Of a stretch of DNA of 35,420 nucleotides, positions 8,444 through 17,082 are shown one piece after another. Source of the stretch: Chersky-267 sp034666965. Lineage in GTDB: Bacteria > Chloroflexota > Limnocylindria > Limnocylindrales > CSP1-4. The notes beneath the pieces are model-generated. The model saw nothing but the letters and a program-made list of their open reading frames with translations. It was not told where the DNA came from and did not search any database. The first letter of the stretch is position 1. Each line of letters begins with the position of its first letter. The stretch is taken from positions 1 through 35,420 of the forward strand of contig JAXDKT010000022.1 in assembly GCA_034666965.1 (NCBI GenBank), read 5' to 3'. Both the position numbers and the translations under genes were made by a program.

Positions 8444-9169
8444 GTGGACCTCGCCGCACTCCTGTTCCTGGCGGCGGTGCTCGCCGTCAAGGAGGCCGGC
8501 CTGCCGATCCCCGTCCCGGGCGACGTGCTGGTGATCGGCGCCGGTGTCGCCGCCAGCCGCGGCGGGCTGCCGGTCGTGCTCATCGTCGTCGTGCTGATCG
8601 CCGCGACCGTGACCGGCGGGATCGTCCAGTTCGTCCTCGTCCGGGGCCGGGCGCGGTCCGCCATTCTCGGCCTCCTCGCCCGGTTCGGCCTGCGACAGAC
8701 GACGGTCGAGCGGAGCGCCGCCCGGCTGCGCAACGGTGGCGCGGCGACGATCGCGGTTGCTCGGATGACTCCGGGAGTCCGGATCGTGACGATCGCGTCG
8801 AGCGCCATCGCCGGCGTCGCGACGGCCTCGTTCCTGACTGGCCTGATCGTCGGGAACGGCGTCTTCCTGACCGGGCACTTCCTGCTCGGGCTGGTGGTCG
8901 GCGAGCCGGCGGTTCGGCTCGTCGCGGGTGCCGGGTTGGGCCTGATCGCCGTCGGGGTCGGTCTGGCCGGGCTTGGTGCCGCCGGTTGGTGGCTGATCGC
9001 CCGGCGGCGGTCGAGGCTGCGCGCGGCTGCGGGCGGCGAATCGGCGGGAGAGGGGCTGGCGCCGCTCGACTGGAGCGATGCCTGCTGTCCGGCCTGCCTC
9101 GCCCTGGCCGTCGTCGTGCCCGGACGGCTGGGCGGAGACCGGCCGGACGCGGGCTCGTCGCCGGCCTGA
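8444..9169 (+). CDS. DedA-family membrane protein
   Basis: This 241-residue protein has the DedA (SNARE-associated) hallmarks: KEAGLPIPVPGDVLVIGAG near the N-terminus, with the conserved acidic residue and P-x-P-x-D turn, and ARMTPGVRIVTIASSAIAG in the middle, matching the R-x2-PG-x-R helix break. DedA proteins are inner-membrane proteins linked to lipid flipping and membrane-potential maintenance. Four to five hydrophobic segments are visible. The last 45 residues are unusual, with WSDACCPACLAL. The GTG start lies 3 nt after the previous stop codon, indicating translational coupling. The dnaE promoter follows immediately. Confidence 0.85.
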   Translation: MDLAALLFLAAVLAVKEAGLPIPVPGDVLVIGAGVAASRGGLPVVLIVVVLIAATVTGGIVQFVLVRGRARSAILGLLARFGLRQTTVERSAARLRNGGAATIAVARMTPGVRIVTIASSAIAGVATASFLTGLIVGNGVFLTGHFLLGLVVGEPAVRLVAGAGLGLIAVGVGLAGLGAAGWWLIARRRSRLRAAAGGESAGEGLAPLDWSDACCPACLALAVVVPGRLGGDRPDAGSSPA

Positions 9170-9181
9170 CCCCGACGGGCT

Positions 9182-9197
9182 TACCATAGCGGCGCCC
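9182..9197 (+). promoter_or_regulatory. Candidate dnaE -10 element
   Basis: TACCAT (9182-9187) is followed by 10 nt and the GTG start of dnaE. No Shine-Dalgarno sequence is present, so the mRNA would have at most a few leader bases. The string TTACCATA-n-CGGC recurs before the serine recombinase at 33613. No convincing -35 box is visible. Confidence 0.45.
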
Positions 9198-12100
9198 GTG
9201 ACGACCATTGCCCCGAATGATTTCACGCATCTCCACGTCCACTCCGAGTTCAGCCTCCTCGACGGGCTCGGGCGGATCAATGACCTGGTCGATTCGGCCG
9301 CGCAGCAGGGCTTCGACAGCCTTGCCCTGACCGATCACGGAGCCCTCTACGGCGCCGTGGCGTTCTACCAGGCCGCCACGGCCAAGGGGATCAAGCCGAT
9401 CATCGGGGTCGAGACCTACGTCGCCCGTCGCTCGATGACCGACAAGGAGGGCAAGGCCGACGCCCAGCCGTTCCACCTGATCCTGCTGGCCCGCGACGAC
9501 GTCGGCTACCGCAACCTGTGCCGGCTGGTCACCGACGCCCATCTCGACGGCTACTACTACAAGCCCCGCATCGACCGGGAGCACCTGGCCCGCTACAGCC
9601 AGGGCCTGGTCGGGCTGTCGGCCTGTCTCGGGGGCGAGATCCCGCGGGCGCTCGAGACCGACGACTGGGAGCTCGCCCGGAAGCTGGCCGGCGAGTACGG
9701 CGACATCTTCGGCAAGGACGGCTTCTACCTCGAGCTCCAGGATCACGGGCTGGCCGAACAGCGCCGGCTCAACGAGCAGCTCCTACGGCTGGCGCCCGAG
9801 GCGGGTCTACCGCTGGTCGTGACCAACGACCTGCATTACGTTCACGAACAGCAATCGGAGGCCCACGACGTGCTGCTCTGCGTCGGGACCGGCAACAACC
9901 TCGACACGCCCGGCCGGCTCAAGTTCGAGACCCACGACTTCTACCTCAAGTCGGCGGCCCAGATGGCGGCCCTCTTCCCGGATCAGCCCGAGGCGATCCT
10001 CAACACGCGCAAGATCGCCGAGATGACCGGCGGGCTGGCGCTGCCGCTGGGCCACCTCCGGATCCCGCACTTCCCGGTGCCTGACGGCGAGACCGTCGAG
10101 AGCTGGCTGGCCAAGGAGTGCCAACGCGGTCTGGAGGGGCGCTACGGCACCGTGACCCCGGAGCTCCAGGAACGCCTCGACTACGAGCTGCGGGTGATCA
10201 CCTCGATGGGCTACGCGGGGTATTTCCTGATCGTCGCCGACTTCGTCCGGTTCGCCCGCGAGCAGCGCATCCAGACGACCTGTCGGGGCAGCGCCCCGGG
10301 TTCGATCGTGACCTACACCCTGGGGATCACCCCGGTCGACCCGATCCTCTACCAGCTCCCGTTCGAGCGCTTCCTCAACCCCGATCGCGTGACCATGCCC
10401 GACATCGACGTCGACTTCGAGGACGGTCGGCGCGAGGAGGTCATCGCCTACGTCGGGCGCAAGTACGGCCAGGACCACGTGGCCCAGATCATCACCTTCG
10501 GGACGATGCTCGCCCGGGCAGCCATCCGCGACGTCGGGCGGGTCCTGGGGATGAGCTACGGCGAAGTCGACCGGATCGCCAAGGCGGTCCCCAACCAGCT
10601 CGGCATCAAGCTCGAGGAGGCGCTCACGAGCGCGCCCCAGTTCCGCGAGCTGGTCGAGGCCGATCCGCAGGTCGGCAAGCTGGTCGACCTGGCCCGCCAG
10701 CTCGAAGGTGTCAGCCGCAACGCCAGCACCCACGCGGCAGGGGTCGTCATCAGCCGGGAACCGCTGACCGAGCTGATGCCGCTCCAGCGAGCGACCAACT
10801 CGGACGGGCTCATGACCCAGTTCGAGATGCACGCGGTCGAGGCGCTGGGCCTGCTCAAGTTCGACTTCCTGGGCCTGTCCAACCTGACCATCCTGCGTCA
10901 GGCGGTCGAGCTGGTCCGCGACCATCGCGGGGTCGAGATCGATCTCGATGCGATCCCGCTCGACGACGCCCGGACCTTCGAGCTGCTGGCCAGCGGCGAG
11001 ACCACCGGCATCTTCCAGCTGGAGTCGGCGGGCATGCGCCGCTACATCCGCGAGCTGCGCCCGACCTCGGTCTACGACCTGGCCGCGATGGTCGCGCTGT
11101 ACCGGCCGGGCCCGATGGACAACATCCCGGCCTACATCCGGCGCAAGCACGGCCAGGAGGCCGTCACCTACCTCCATCCACTGCTCGAGCCGTATCTCGA
11201 GAAGACCTACGGGATCTTCGTCTACCAGGAAGACATCATGGCCTCGGCCATCGCCCTGGGCGGCTTCACCGGGCCTGAGGCGGACACCCTCGGCTACGCG
11301 ATCCGCAAGAAGAAGTCGTCGGTCCTGCGCGCCCAGAAAGAGAAGTTCGTCAGCCAGGCCGCCGAACGCGGCGTCCCGCCCCAGATCATCGACGCCGTGT
11401 TCAAGGCCTTCGAGCCGTTCGAGCGCTACGGCTTCAACAAGGCCCATGCGACCTGCTACGGGCTGGTCGCCTACCAGACGGCGTACCTCAAGGCCAACTA
11501 CACCGTCGAGTACATGACGGCGGTCCTGACCGCGGTTCGGGACACCTCGGAACGGGTCGCCGCGGCGATCGCCGAGTGCCGCCGGCTCGGCATCGAGGTT
11601 CTGCCACCGGACATCCACCGCTCGGACGTCGAGTTCACCGTCGACGGCGACGCGATCCGCTACGGTCTGCTGGCGGTCAAGAACGTGGGCCAGAGCGCGA
11701 TCGAATCGATCATCGCGGCCCGCGTCGACGACGGCGACTTCCGCTCGCTGACGGAGCTGTGCTCGCGGATCGACTTGCGCCTGGCCAACCGCAAGGTGCT
11801 CGAGGCGCTCGCGCGCGTCGGCGCCCTCAACGCCTTCGGGCACCCGGCCCAGATCCTGCTCGGGCTGGAGGACGCACTGGCGGCCGGTGGGGCAACCCAG
11901 CGCGACCGGCTGACCGGACAGACCTCGCTGTTCGAGCTGGCCACCGACCCGGACGCCCTCGACGCGCCGCTGCCCAGCGTTCCGGAGACCCCCACCCGCG
12001 AGCGACTGCGCTGGGAGAAAGAGCTGCTCGGGCTGTACCTGTCCGATCATCCCCTGGGCGAGATCGCGGAGGCGATCGGCCCGTTCGTGACGGCCTACTC

Positions 12101-13127
12101 GAGCGACCTGCGCGACGAGTCGCTGGACCAGCAGCGGGTGGTCGTGGGCGGCATCATCACCGGCGTCCGGATGGTCATCACCAAGGCCCGGGCCACGATG
12201 GCGATCGTCAGCCTCGAGGACCTCCAGGGTTCGATCGAGGTGGTCATCTTCCCGCGCCTGTACGAGGAGACGCGGGCCACCTGGACCGAGGGCCGGATCC
12301 TGCTGGTGGCCGGGCGGGTCGATCACAAGGGCGAGGAGGCCTCGCTCCTGGCCGACCTGGCTGTCGACTGGGACGAGGCGGTCCAGCGCGGCCCGGAGTC
12401 GTTCGCCCGCGAAGTGGCCGGCGCCGATCGCTCGCGCGGGCGCGGCCGGGGCGGCAACGGCACCAACGGCGGCTGGGCCGGATCCGGGAATGGGCGCCCC
12501 GGGGTCGGCGGTCGACCGCCGGTCGCGGTCGGGCCGGGGCCTCGGCCGATGACGCCGACCGGACCGCCCGCGGTTGCCTCCGTTGCGGGAGCCGTCGAGC
12601 GGGCCGGTGCGGTGAGCCCCCTTCGCTCGGGCGCGGTCAGCCCGCTGCGCGCCGCTGGCGCTGCTCTCCCCGGGCCCAACGGCGGACCCGTGCCGGCCGC
12701 GGACACGGCAGACACTGGGACGACCCTGCCGGCAATCGTCCCGGCCGAGCCGGTGCCACCCGATCTCGAGCCGGAGGATCTCGGCCGGCTCGGCCCCGAC
12801 GTGGAGGAGCCTCCGCTCCCGGACGAGGCCAGTGCTCTCGTGGCCGAAGCCGCGGCGGCCCCCACCGCTCCGCTCGAGGCCGGCGCTGACCAGGTCCTCC
12901 ACGTCAGGTTTTCGGGCGGAACCGGAACCGAGGGCGCGATGGAGGCCTTCCGCCAGCTCATCCGCTCGCATCCGGGCGCGACCCGGGTCGTGATCCATGT
13001 CCCGGGCGGGCGCTCGGGGACGGCCCTGCCGATGGAGCTCCGGACGGGCGTCGCCTACGACGCCGAGCTGCTGGCCGAGGTGCGTCGCCGGCTCGGTCCC
13101 AGCGCGGTGGACCTGAGCTTGATCTGA
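9198..13127 (+). CDS. dnaE: DNA polymerase III alpha subunit (DnaE)
   Basis: This is the 1309-residue replicative DNA polymerase. The N-terminal PHP domain begins HLHVHSEFSLLDG (11-23) and keeps its metal-binding residues (TDHGALYG, VTNDLHYV). The polymerase core has PDIDVDFED with Asp402 and Asp404, and LLKFDFLGL with Asp556, the three catalytic aspartates by comparison with E. coli D401, D403 and D555. An OB fold lies at about 978-1045. A Gly/Pro/Ala-rich linker of about 160 residues then contains GAVSPLR twice and leads to a final domain (about 1235-1309, ending RVVIHVPGG...LRTGVAYDAELLAEVRRRLG). The open frame reaches back to 9078, but similarity starts at the GTG at 9198. The stop codon lies one base from the convergent TerB-like gene. 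Confidence 0.97.
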   Translation: MTTIAPNDFTHLHVHSEFSLLDGLGRINDLVDSAAQQGFDSLALTDHGALYGAVAFYQAATAKGIKPIIGVETYVARRSMTDKEGKADAQPFHLILLARDDVGYRNLCRLVTDAHLDGYYYKPRIDREHLARYSQGLVGLSACLGGEIPRALETDDWELARKLAGEYGDIFGKDGFYLELQDHGLAEQRRLNEQLLRLAPEAGLPLVVTNDLHYVHEQQSEAHDVLLCVGTGNNLDTPGRLKFETHDFYLKSAAQMAALFPDQPEAILNTRKIAEMTGGLALPLGHLRIPHFPVPDGETVESWLAKECQRGLEGRYGTVTPELQERLDYELRVITSMGYAGYFLIVADFVRFAREQRIQTTCRGSAPGSIVTYTLGITPVDPILYQLPFERFLNPDRVTMPDIDVDFEDGRREEVIAYVGRKYGQDHVAQIITFGTMLARAAIRDVGRVLGMSYGEVDRIAKAVPNQLGIKLEEALTSAPQFRELVEADPQVGKLVDLARQLEGVSRNASTHAAGVVISREPLTELMPLQRATNSDGLMTQFEMHAVEALGLLKFDFLGLSNLTILRQAVELVRDHRGVEIDLDAIPLDDARTFELLASGETTGIFQLESAGMRRYIRELRPTSVYDLAAMVALYRPGPMDNIPAYIRRKHGQEAVTYLHPLLEPYLEKTYGIFVYQEDIMASAIALGGFTGPEADTLGYAIRKKKSSVLRAQKEKFVSQAAERGVPPQIIDAVFKAFEPFERYGFNKAHATCYGLVAYQTAYLKANYTVEYMTAVLTAVRDTSERVAAAIAECRRLGIEVLPPDIHRSDVEFTVDGDAIRYGLLAVKNVGQSAIESIIAARVDDGDFRSLTELCSRIDLRLANRKVLEALARVGALNAFGHPAQILLGLEDALAAGGATQRDRLTGQTSLFELATDPDALDAPLPSVPETPTRERLRWEKELLGLYLSDHPLGEIAEAIGPFVTAYSSDLRDESLDQQRVVVGGIITGVRMVITKARATMAIVSLEDLQGSIEVVIFPRLYEETRATWTEGRILLVAGRVDHKGEEASLLADLAVDWDEAVQRGPESFAREVAGADRSRGRGRGGNGTNGGWAGSGNGRPGVGGRPPVAVGPGPRPMTPTGPPAVASVAGAVERAGAVSPLRSGAVSPLRAAGAALPGPNGGPVPAADTADTGTTLPAIVPAEPVPPDLEPEDLGRLGPDVEEPPLPDEASALVAEAAAAPTAPLEAGADQVLHVRFSGGTGTEGAMEAFRQLIRSHPGATRVVIHVPGGRSGTALPMELRTGVAYDAELLAEVRRRLGPSAVDLSLI

Positions 13128-13128
13128 C

Positions 13129-13689
13129 TCAGCCGCCGAGGCCCTCGGCGCGCATCGCCTGGACCACGGCGTAGCGATCGGTGAACTCGCCCCGGACCTT
13201 GGCGATCGCCGCAGAGTCGAGCATGAGCTCGTTGCCGATCTCGTTGAGGACGGCACTCTCCTCGGCCGAGATGGAATCGTCAACGGCATTGACCAGGAAA
13301 CAGCACCGCAACAGGGCGAGGCGCTCCTCCTCGCTGGCGGCGGCGGTCCATTGGCGGGTCACCAGGTAATCCTCGGTTCCGCCCAGCAGCCGCTCCTGCT
13401 GCTTGGCGATCTCGACCACGAGGACGGCCTGTGCTTCGGGGATCTGGCCGTGCTCCGAGACGATCCGCTCCATGAGCGCCGTCTCCGCTTCGGTCATGAC
13501 CAGGTCCGAGTTGGCCGCCCGACCGAGGACGTAGGCGAAGCCCGCCAGGTGTCGCGCGCGGTCCTCGGGCAGCGCCTCCAGCTCGGACACGATCCGCCGG
13601 ACCGTGGCCGTCTCCTCGGCAGGTGCGTCCGGGCGCGGCACCGGGCCAGTCGGCTGGGCCGCGCTGCCGAAGAAGCGTCTGAGGACCAT
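13129..13689 (-). CDS. TerB-like helical protein
   Basis: This 186-residue soluble, mostly helical protein has the TerB pattern in duplicate form: GRAANSDLVMTEAETALMERIVSEHG and VNAVDDSISAEESAVLNEIGNELML, each with an acidic loop after a short helix. TerB-domain proteins are tied to tellurite resistance and membrane-associated stress complexes. No other ter genes are nearby, so a specific role cannot be given. The ATG has AGGAG 9 nt upstream. The gene is probably last in the minus-strand unit that starts with the tRNA, and it converges on dnaE with a single base between stop codons. Confidence 0.72.
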   Translation of the reverse strand: MVLRRFFGSAAQPTGPVPRPDAPAEETATVRRIVSELEALPEDRARHLAGFAYVLGRAANSDLVMTEAETALMERIVSEHGQIPEAQAVLVVEIAKQQERLLGGTEDYLVTRQWTAAASEEERLALLRCCFLVNAVDDSISAEESAVLNEIGNELMLDSAAIAKVRGEFTDRYAVVQAMRAEGLGG

Positions 13690-13726
13690 CGCGTGCGTCT
13701 CCTGACCGGGATCTGTCCGCCCGAGT

Positions 13727-14251
13727 CTAGCCGCCCGCAGTGCGCCCGGGCGACGGGGGCTGGCGTTGCAGTGGCCGGCCCTCGAATGCCTCCATCGCCG
13801 ACACGAGCCGAGCCTCGAGCGGGGTGGCCGCGGCCGCGGCGTAGTCGTAGCGGACGAGGACGGTCTCGCCCGTGGCCACCAGCCGGCCCGGGCCGGTCTC
13901 GTCGCCCCTGGCCGGAGCGGTGATTCGATGGTCCATCGTCAGGCTCGTCCGACCGATCCGGGCCACTCGCGTCTCGACGGTCAGGATCTCGCCGTAGACC
14001 GCCGGCGACCGAAAGGCAACCCGGGCCTCGGCCAGGATGTAGCTGACCCGGGCACCGAACGCCGGCACGGGTAGCCCCTCGTCGGTGACCTCCTCGAGAT
14101 AGGCGACCCGCCCGATCTCGAAATACGTCAAATAGACAGCGTTGTTGACGTGATCGAAGGTGTCCGTGTCGGCGACCCGGACCGGTACGTCGACGCGTTG
14201 GCGGAACGTGCCGCCGAGGTCGCGCGGGTCGGGGGCGACGGGGCCCGGCAT
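13727..14251 (-). CDS. Hotdog-fold acyl-CoA thioesterase (4HBT type)
   Basis: This 174-residue protein of the 4-hydroxybenzoyl-CoA thioesterase superfamily probably hydrolyses acyl-CoA thioesters. Its start carries the signature RVADTDTFDHVNNAVYLTYFEIGRVAYL, with the catalytic Asp and the HVNN helix. The middle (ARVSYILAEARVAFRSPAVYGEILTVETRVARIGRTSLTMDHRI) is the hotdog sheet. Start ATG 14251 is preferred over ATG 14296 because it directly precedes family similarity and lies one base after the stop codon of the DUF4396 gene. The longer version would overlap that gene by 44 bases. The acyl substrate is not evident. Confidence 0.88.
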   Translation of the reverse strand: MPGPVAPDPRDLGGTFRQRVDVPVRVADTDTFDHVNNAVYLTYFEIGRVAYLEEVTDEGLPVPAFGARVSYILAEARVAFRSPAVYGEILTVETRVARIGRTSLTMDHRITAPARGDETGPGRLVATGETVLVRYDYAAAAATPLEARLVSAMEAFEGRPLQRQPPSPGRTAGG

Positions 14252-14252
14252 G

Positions 14253-14714
14253 TCAGTTCCCGTGCTGAGCGTGGACCACGGCGTGGCCCAACCCACGCGA
14301 GATCAGCCAGCGGTTCACCGGGAACGCGACCACGAAGGCGACGACCAGGGACAGGGCCAGGCTGCCCCAGAACAGGGCGTCCGTCAGGCCAGCCGCCATC
14401 GCCCCGGGGACCGCCACCACCACGAGATTGTCCATGATCTCCATGACCGTGATCGACACCGTATCGGCCGCGAGCGCCAGACCGAGCGCCGCGCGGAGGC
14501 TGAGCCCGCCCCGCAGGAGTGGCTGCATGGTGAGCCCGTAGCCGAACCCGAACGCGAGGACGATCGCCAACAGGATCGACGGGAGGTCATGCCAGCCCAG
14601 CGCGGTGGCGATGACGAGGCCCAGGATCTCGCCGATCGCACAACCCGTCAGGCAGTGCGTCGTGGCCTGCAGAGCCGTGCGGTTGAGCGACTGGGCCGGC
14701 GCGCCGTCGTGCAT
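14253..14714 (-). CDS. DUF4396-family membrane protein
   Basis: This 153-residue membrane protein has about four helices. The conserved THCLTGCAIGEILGLVIA (19-36, with His20, Cys21, Cys25 and Glu29) and LAADTVSITVMEIMDN match the DUF4396 family, whose function is unknown. The His/Cys/Cys/Glu group inside or beside a membrane helix looks like a metal or redox site, but this is inference. ATG 14714 is set by GGAGGACAG directly upstream. The start lies only 25 bases after the 3' end of tRNA-Leu on the same strand, so it may be read from the tRNA promoter. The thioesterase gene follows after one base. Confidence 0.82.
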   Translation of the reverse strand: MHDGAPAQSLNRTALQATTHCLTGCAIGEILGLVIATALGWHDLPSILLAIVLAFGFGYGLTMQPLLRGGLSLRAALGLALAADTVSITVMEIMDNLVVVAVPGAMAAGLTDALFWGSLALSLVVAFVVAFPVNRWLISRGLGHAVVHAQHGN

Positions 14715-14739
14715 CTGTCCTCCGCGCTCGGCCGGTGGA

Positions 14740-14826
14740 TGGTGCCGAAGCCGGGACTTGAACCCGGACGACCTTGCGGTCAAGGGTGTTTGAGACCCTC
14801 GCGTCTGCCAGTTCCGCCACTTCGGC
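14740..14826 (-). tRNA. tRNA-Leu (anticodon CAA)
   Basis: The reverse complement folds as a class II tRNA. The 7-bp acceptor stem is GCCGAAG/CTTCGGC, the anticodon stem is AGGGT/ACCCT around the loop CTCAAAC, the long variable arm is GACC-GCAA-GGTC, and the T arm is CCGGG-TTCAAGT-CCCGG. The discriminator is A73 and the 3' CCA is encoded. Anticodon CAA reads the Leu codon UUG. The long variable arm and A73 support leucine. Confidence 0.96.
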
Positions 14827-14846
14827 CAGTGGGCCGCCCCATCGTA
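14827..14846 (-). promoter_or_regulatory. Candidate tRNA-Leu -10 element
   Basis: On the minus strand TACGAT (14846-14841) ends 14 nt before the tRNA 5' end, a usual distance for a tRNA precursor start. The same hexamer occurs in the BMP and SGNH promoters. No clear -35 box is seen. The region to the divergent gene start at 14935 holds nothing else recognisable. Confidence 0.45.
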
Positions 14847-14934
14847 ATCGGTTCGGGATGCACGCCCCCGCCGAGCCGACCGACAACCGGGGACCGGGTT
14901 GCGGTGGCCGGAGCGCGGGGCGACACTCGCGCGG

Positions 14935-16980
14935 ATGAGCGCCGCGTTCGTGGTCTCCGCCTTTCTCGGCGCCGCGCTCGCGTTCCTCCTCGAACCGCTC
15001 ATCGCCAAGATGCTGCTGCCGTCCTTCGGCGGCACGGCAGCCGTGTGGACCACCGCGCTGGTGTTCTTCCAGGCCGCGCTCGTCGCCGGTTACGCCGTCG
15101 CCCACGTCAGCCTGAAGGCGCTCGGCGTCCGTCGGCACACGCTCCTTCAGATCGCCGTGGTCGCGGTCGCCCTGGCGGCCCTGCCCGTCGCGGCGCCGGG
15201 TTGGACCCGACCGCCCGACGGTGCCCCGGTCGCCCTCTGGCTGGTCCTGGTGCTGACGGCCGCGGTCGGACTCCCGTTCATTGCCCTGGCGACCAACGGC
15301 CCGACCATCCAGCGCTGGTACGCCGAGCTCCCGATCGCCGGCGCCGCCGAGCCCTATCGTCTGTTCGCGGCCTCGAACGCCGGTAGCCTGGTCGGGCTGA
15401 TCGCCTACCCGACCCTCGTCGAGCCGAACCTCGACCTGCCCGACCAGGCGCGCTGGTGGGCGCTCGGGTATGTAGCCTTCGTCGCGCTCAGCGTGGCCTG
15501 CGCCATCGTGCTCCGTCGCGCCATCCGAGGGACGAGCGGCCCGCCGGCCAAGCCCGAGACGACCGACACGGATCAGGAGCCTCCGCCACGCCAGCGGTCC
15601 GACCCGCCGATCACCGCCCGCCGCCGCGCCCGCTGGATCCTCCTCGCCGCGGTTCCGACCGCGCTCCTGGTCGGCGTGACCAGTCACCTGTCGACCGACG
15701 TCGCGGCCGTGCCCCTGCTGTGGATCGTCCCACTCGCGATCTATCTGGTGACCCTGGTTCTCGAGTTCGCCCGTTCGAGCCCGATGGGCGATCGGCCGGC
15801 TGCGTTGCTGCTACCCGTCGCTGCCGTGCTGGTCGGACTGTCGTTCAGCGGATTGATCGTGCGGCCGATCGCGCTCGTCTTCCTCATCCACCTTGCGACG
15901 CTGTTCCTGGCCGGCCTCGCGCTCGGCGGCCGACTGGCCGGGGATCGTCCGTCCGCGAGTCACCTGACCGAGTACGCATTGCTCGTCGCCGTGGGCGGCG
16001 CCCTGGGCGGGCTGGCGGCCGGGATCCTCGGCCCGCTGGTCTTTCCGGTCCCGCTCGAAGAGCAGATCGCGCTGGTCGTCGCCCTGTTGCTCGTCCCGGG
16101 GATCGGCCCACTGGCCGGACACCGGCGGGTCGCCTCGGCAGGCGTCGTCGGGGCGCTGCTGGCGCTCGCGCTGGTGACGGCTCCGCCGGCGCTGCTCACG
16201 GAGCGAACGTTCTACGGAACCTACCGCGTGGTCGAGCCCAGTCCGGCACGGCACGTTCTCTACTCGGGCACAACCGTCCACGGGATGCAGGTCCTGACCC
16301 CCGAGGGCGCGTCCGTACCGCGCAGCTACTACTACCGCGGCGGCCCGCTCGGCCAGGTGCTGACCGCCATGCTGGCGGACCCGCGTCCGGTGCGCATCGG
16401 GGCGGTCGGGCTGGGGACGGGGGCCGTGGCGGCGTACGGCCGTCCCGGCGACCGGATCGAGTTCGTCGAGATCGACCCGGCCGTGGTGGGCATCGCCCGC
16501 GACCCGCGCCGGTTCACGTATCTCACCGACAGCCGCGCCGCGGTGGACGTCGTGGTGGCCGATGGCCGACTCGCCCGGGAGCAGACCGCGCCGGCCTCCT
16601 TCGACGTGCTCATCCTCGATGCGTTCAGCTCGGACGCGGTCCCGGTTCACCTGCTCACAACCGAGGCATTCGCGACTGCGATGGCCACCGTCCGACCCCG
16701 CGGCGTGATCGCCGTCCACGTCTCCAACCGCTACCTCGACCTCGAGCCCGTGGTGGCCGCCGCGGCGCGCGACCTGGGCCTGGTCGCGATCGCCGGGCTG
16801 GACCTCGAGCCGAGCACCACCGAAGGCGCCGACGCGTCCGAGTGGGTCATCGTCGCGCGGTCGTACGCAGACGTGGCCGACCTGGCCAGCGGGCTCGATT
16901 GGCGCACGGCGCGTCACCTCGGGCGGGATGCCTGGACAGACCGGTCGAGCGACCTGCTCGGCGCCCTCGTCGACCGTTGA
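14935..16980 (+). CDS. Membrane protein with spermidine-synthase-like (SAM-fold) C-terminal domain
   Basis: The 681 residues combine about ten membrane helices (residues 1 to about 430, starting SAAFVVSAFLGAALAFLLEPLIAKMLLPSFGGTAAVW) with a cytoplasmic Rossmann-type domain. The latter has GLGTGAVAAYG near 490, the acidic ribose-binding strand IEFVEIDPAVV, and LDAFSSDAVPVHLLT, typical of spermine/spermidine synthase relatives. Such membrane-fused proteins are widespread but biochemically uncharacterised, so aminopropyl transfer is not assured. ATG 14935 is chosen over TTG 14899 because it begins the hydrophobic N-terminus directly. The gene is divergent from tRNA-Leu and is followed by the sigma-factor promoter region. 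Confidence 0.87.
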   Translation: MSAAFVVSAFLGAALAFLLEPLIAKMLLPSFGGTAAVWTTALVFFQAALVAGYAVAHVSLKALGVRRHTLLQIAVVAVALAALPVAAPGWTRPPDGAPVALWLVLVLTAAVGLPFIALATNGPTIQRWYAELPIAGAAEPYRLFAASNAGSLVGLIAYPTLVEPNLDLPDQARWWALGYVAFVALSVACAIVLRRAIRGTSGPPAKPETTDTDQEPPPRQRSDPPITARRRARWILLAAVPTALLVGVTSHLSTDVAAVPLLWIVPLAIYLVTLVLEFARSSPMGDRPAALLLPVAAVLVGLSFSGLIVRPIALVFLIHLATLFLAGLALGGRLAGDRPSASHLTEYALLVAVGGALGGLAAGILGPLVFPVPLEEQIALVVALLLVPGIGPLAGHRRVASAGVVGALLALALVTAPPALLTERTFYGTYRVVEPSPARHVLYSGTTVHGMQVLTPEGASVPRSYYYRGGPLGQVLTAMLADPRPVRIGAVGLGTGAVAAYGRPGDRIEFVEIDPAVVGIARDPRRFTYLTDSRAAVDVVVADGRLAREQTAPASFDVLILDAFSSDAVPVHLLTTEAFATAMATVRPRGVIAVHVSNRYLDLEPVVAAAARDLGLVAIAGLDLEPSTTEGADASEWVIVARSYADVADLASGLDWRTARHLGRDAWTDRSSDLLGALVDR

Positions 16981-16992
16981 CGGATCGACCTT

Positions 16993-17041
16993 GGAACCGT
17001 CGCCCGGGGCGCGTCGTCTGGCCGACCGACGATGCTAGACT
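16993..17041 (+). promoter_or_regulatory. Two overlapping candidate promoters for the ECF sigma operon
   Basis: GGAACC (16993-16998) and CGTCT (17015-17019) are 16 nt apart, the usual layout of promoters read by ECF sigma factors, suggesting autoregulation. A housekeeping-like TAGACT (17036-17041) lies further down. The ATG at 17032 overlaps the approach to this hexamer and is therefore rejected as the sigma start. Both promoters are predictions from the sequence alone. Confidence 0.45.
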
Positions 17042-17082
17042 CGCGCGGCCTCACTCCAGCTCTCCGGAGGTTGCCCTCGACC

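Noticed and set aside
9807..13289. 1160-residue open frame opposite dnaE
   Set aside because: It is the mirror of a clear DnaE frame in GC-rich DNA, has biased Asp/Arg/Gly/Leu composition and no recognisable domain.
17032..17082. ATG 17032 as the sigma-factor start
   Set aside because: It lies at the -10 hexamer TAGACT, upstream of the GGAGG site, and the added residues do not look like sigma sequence.
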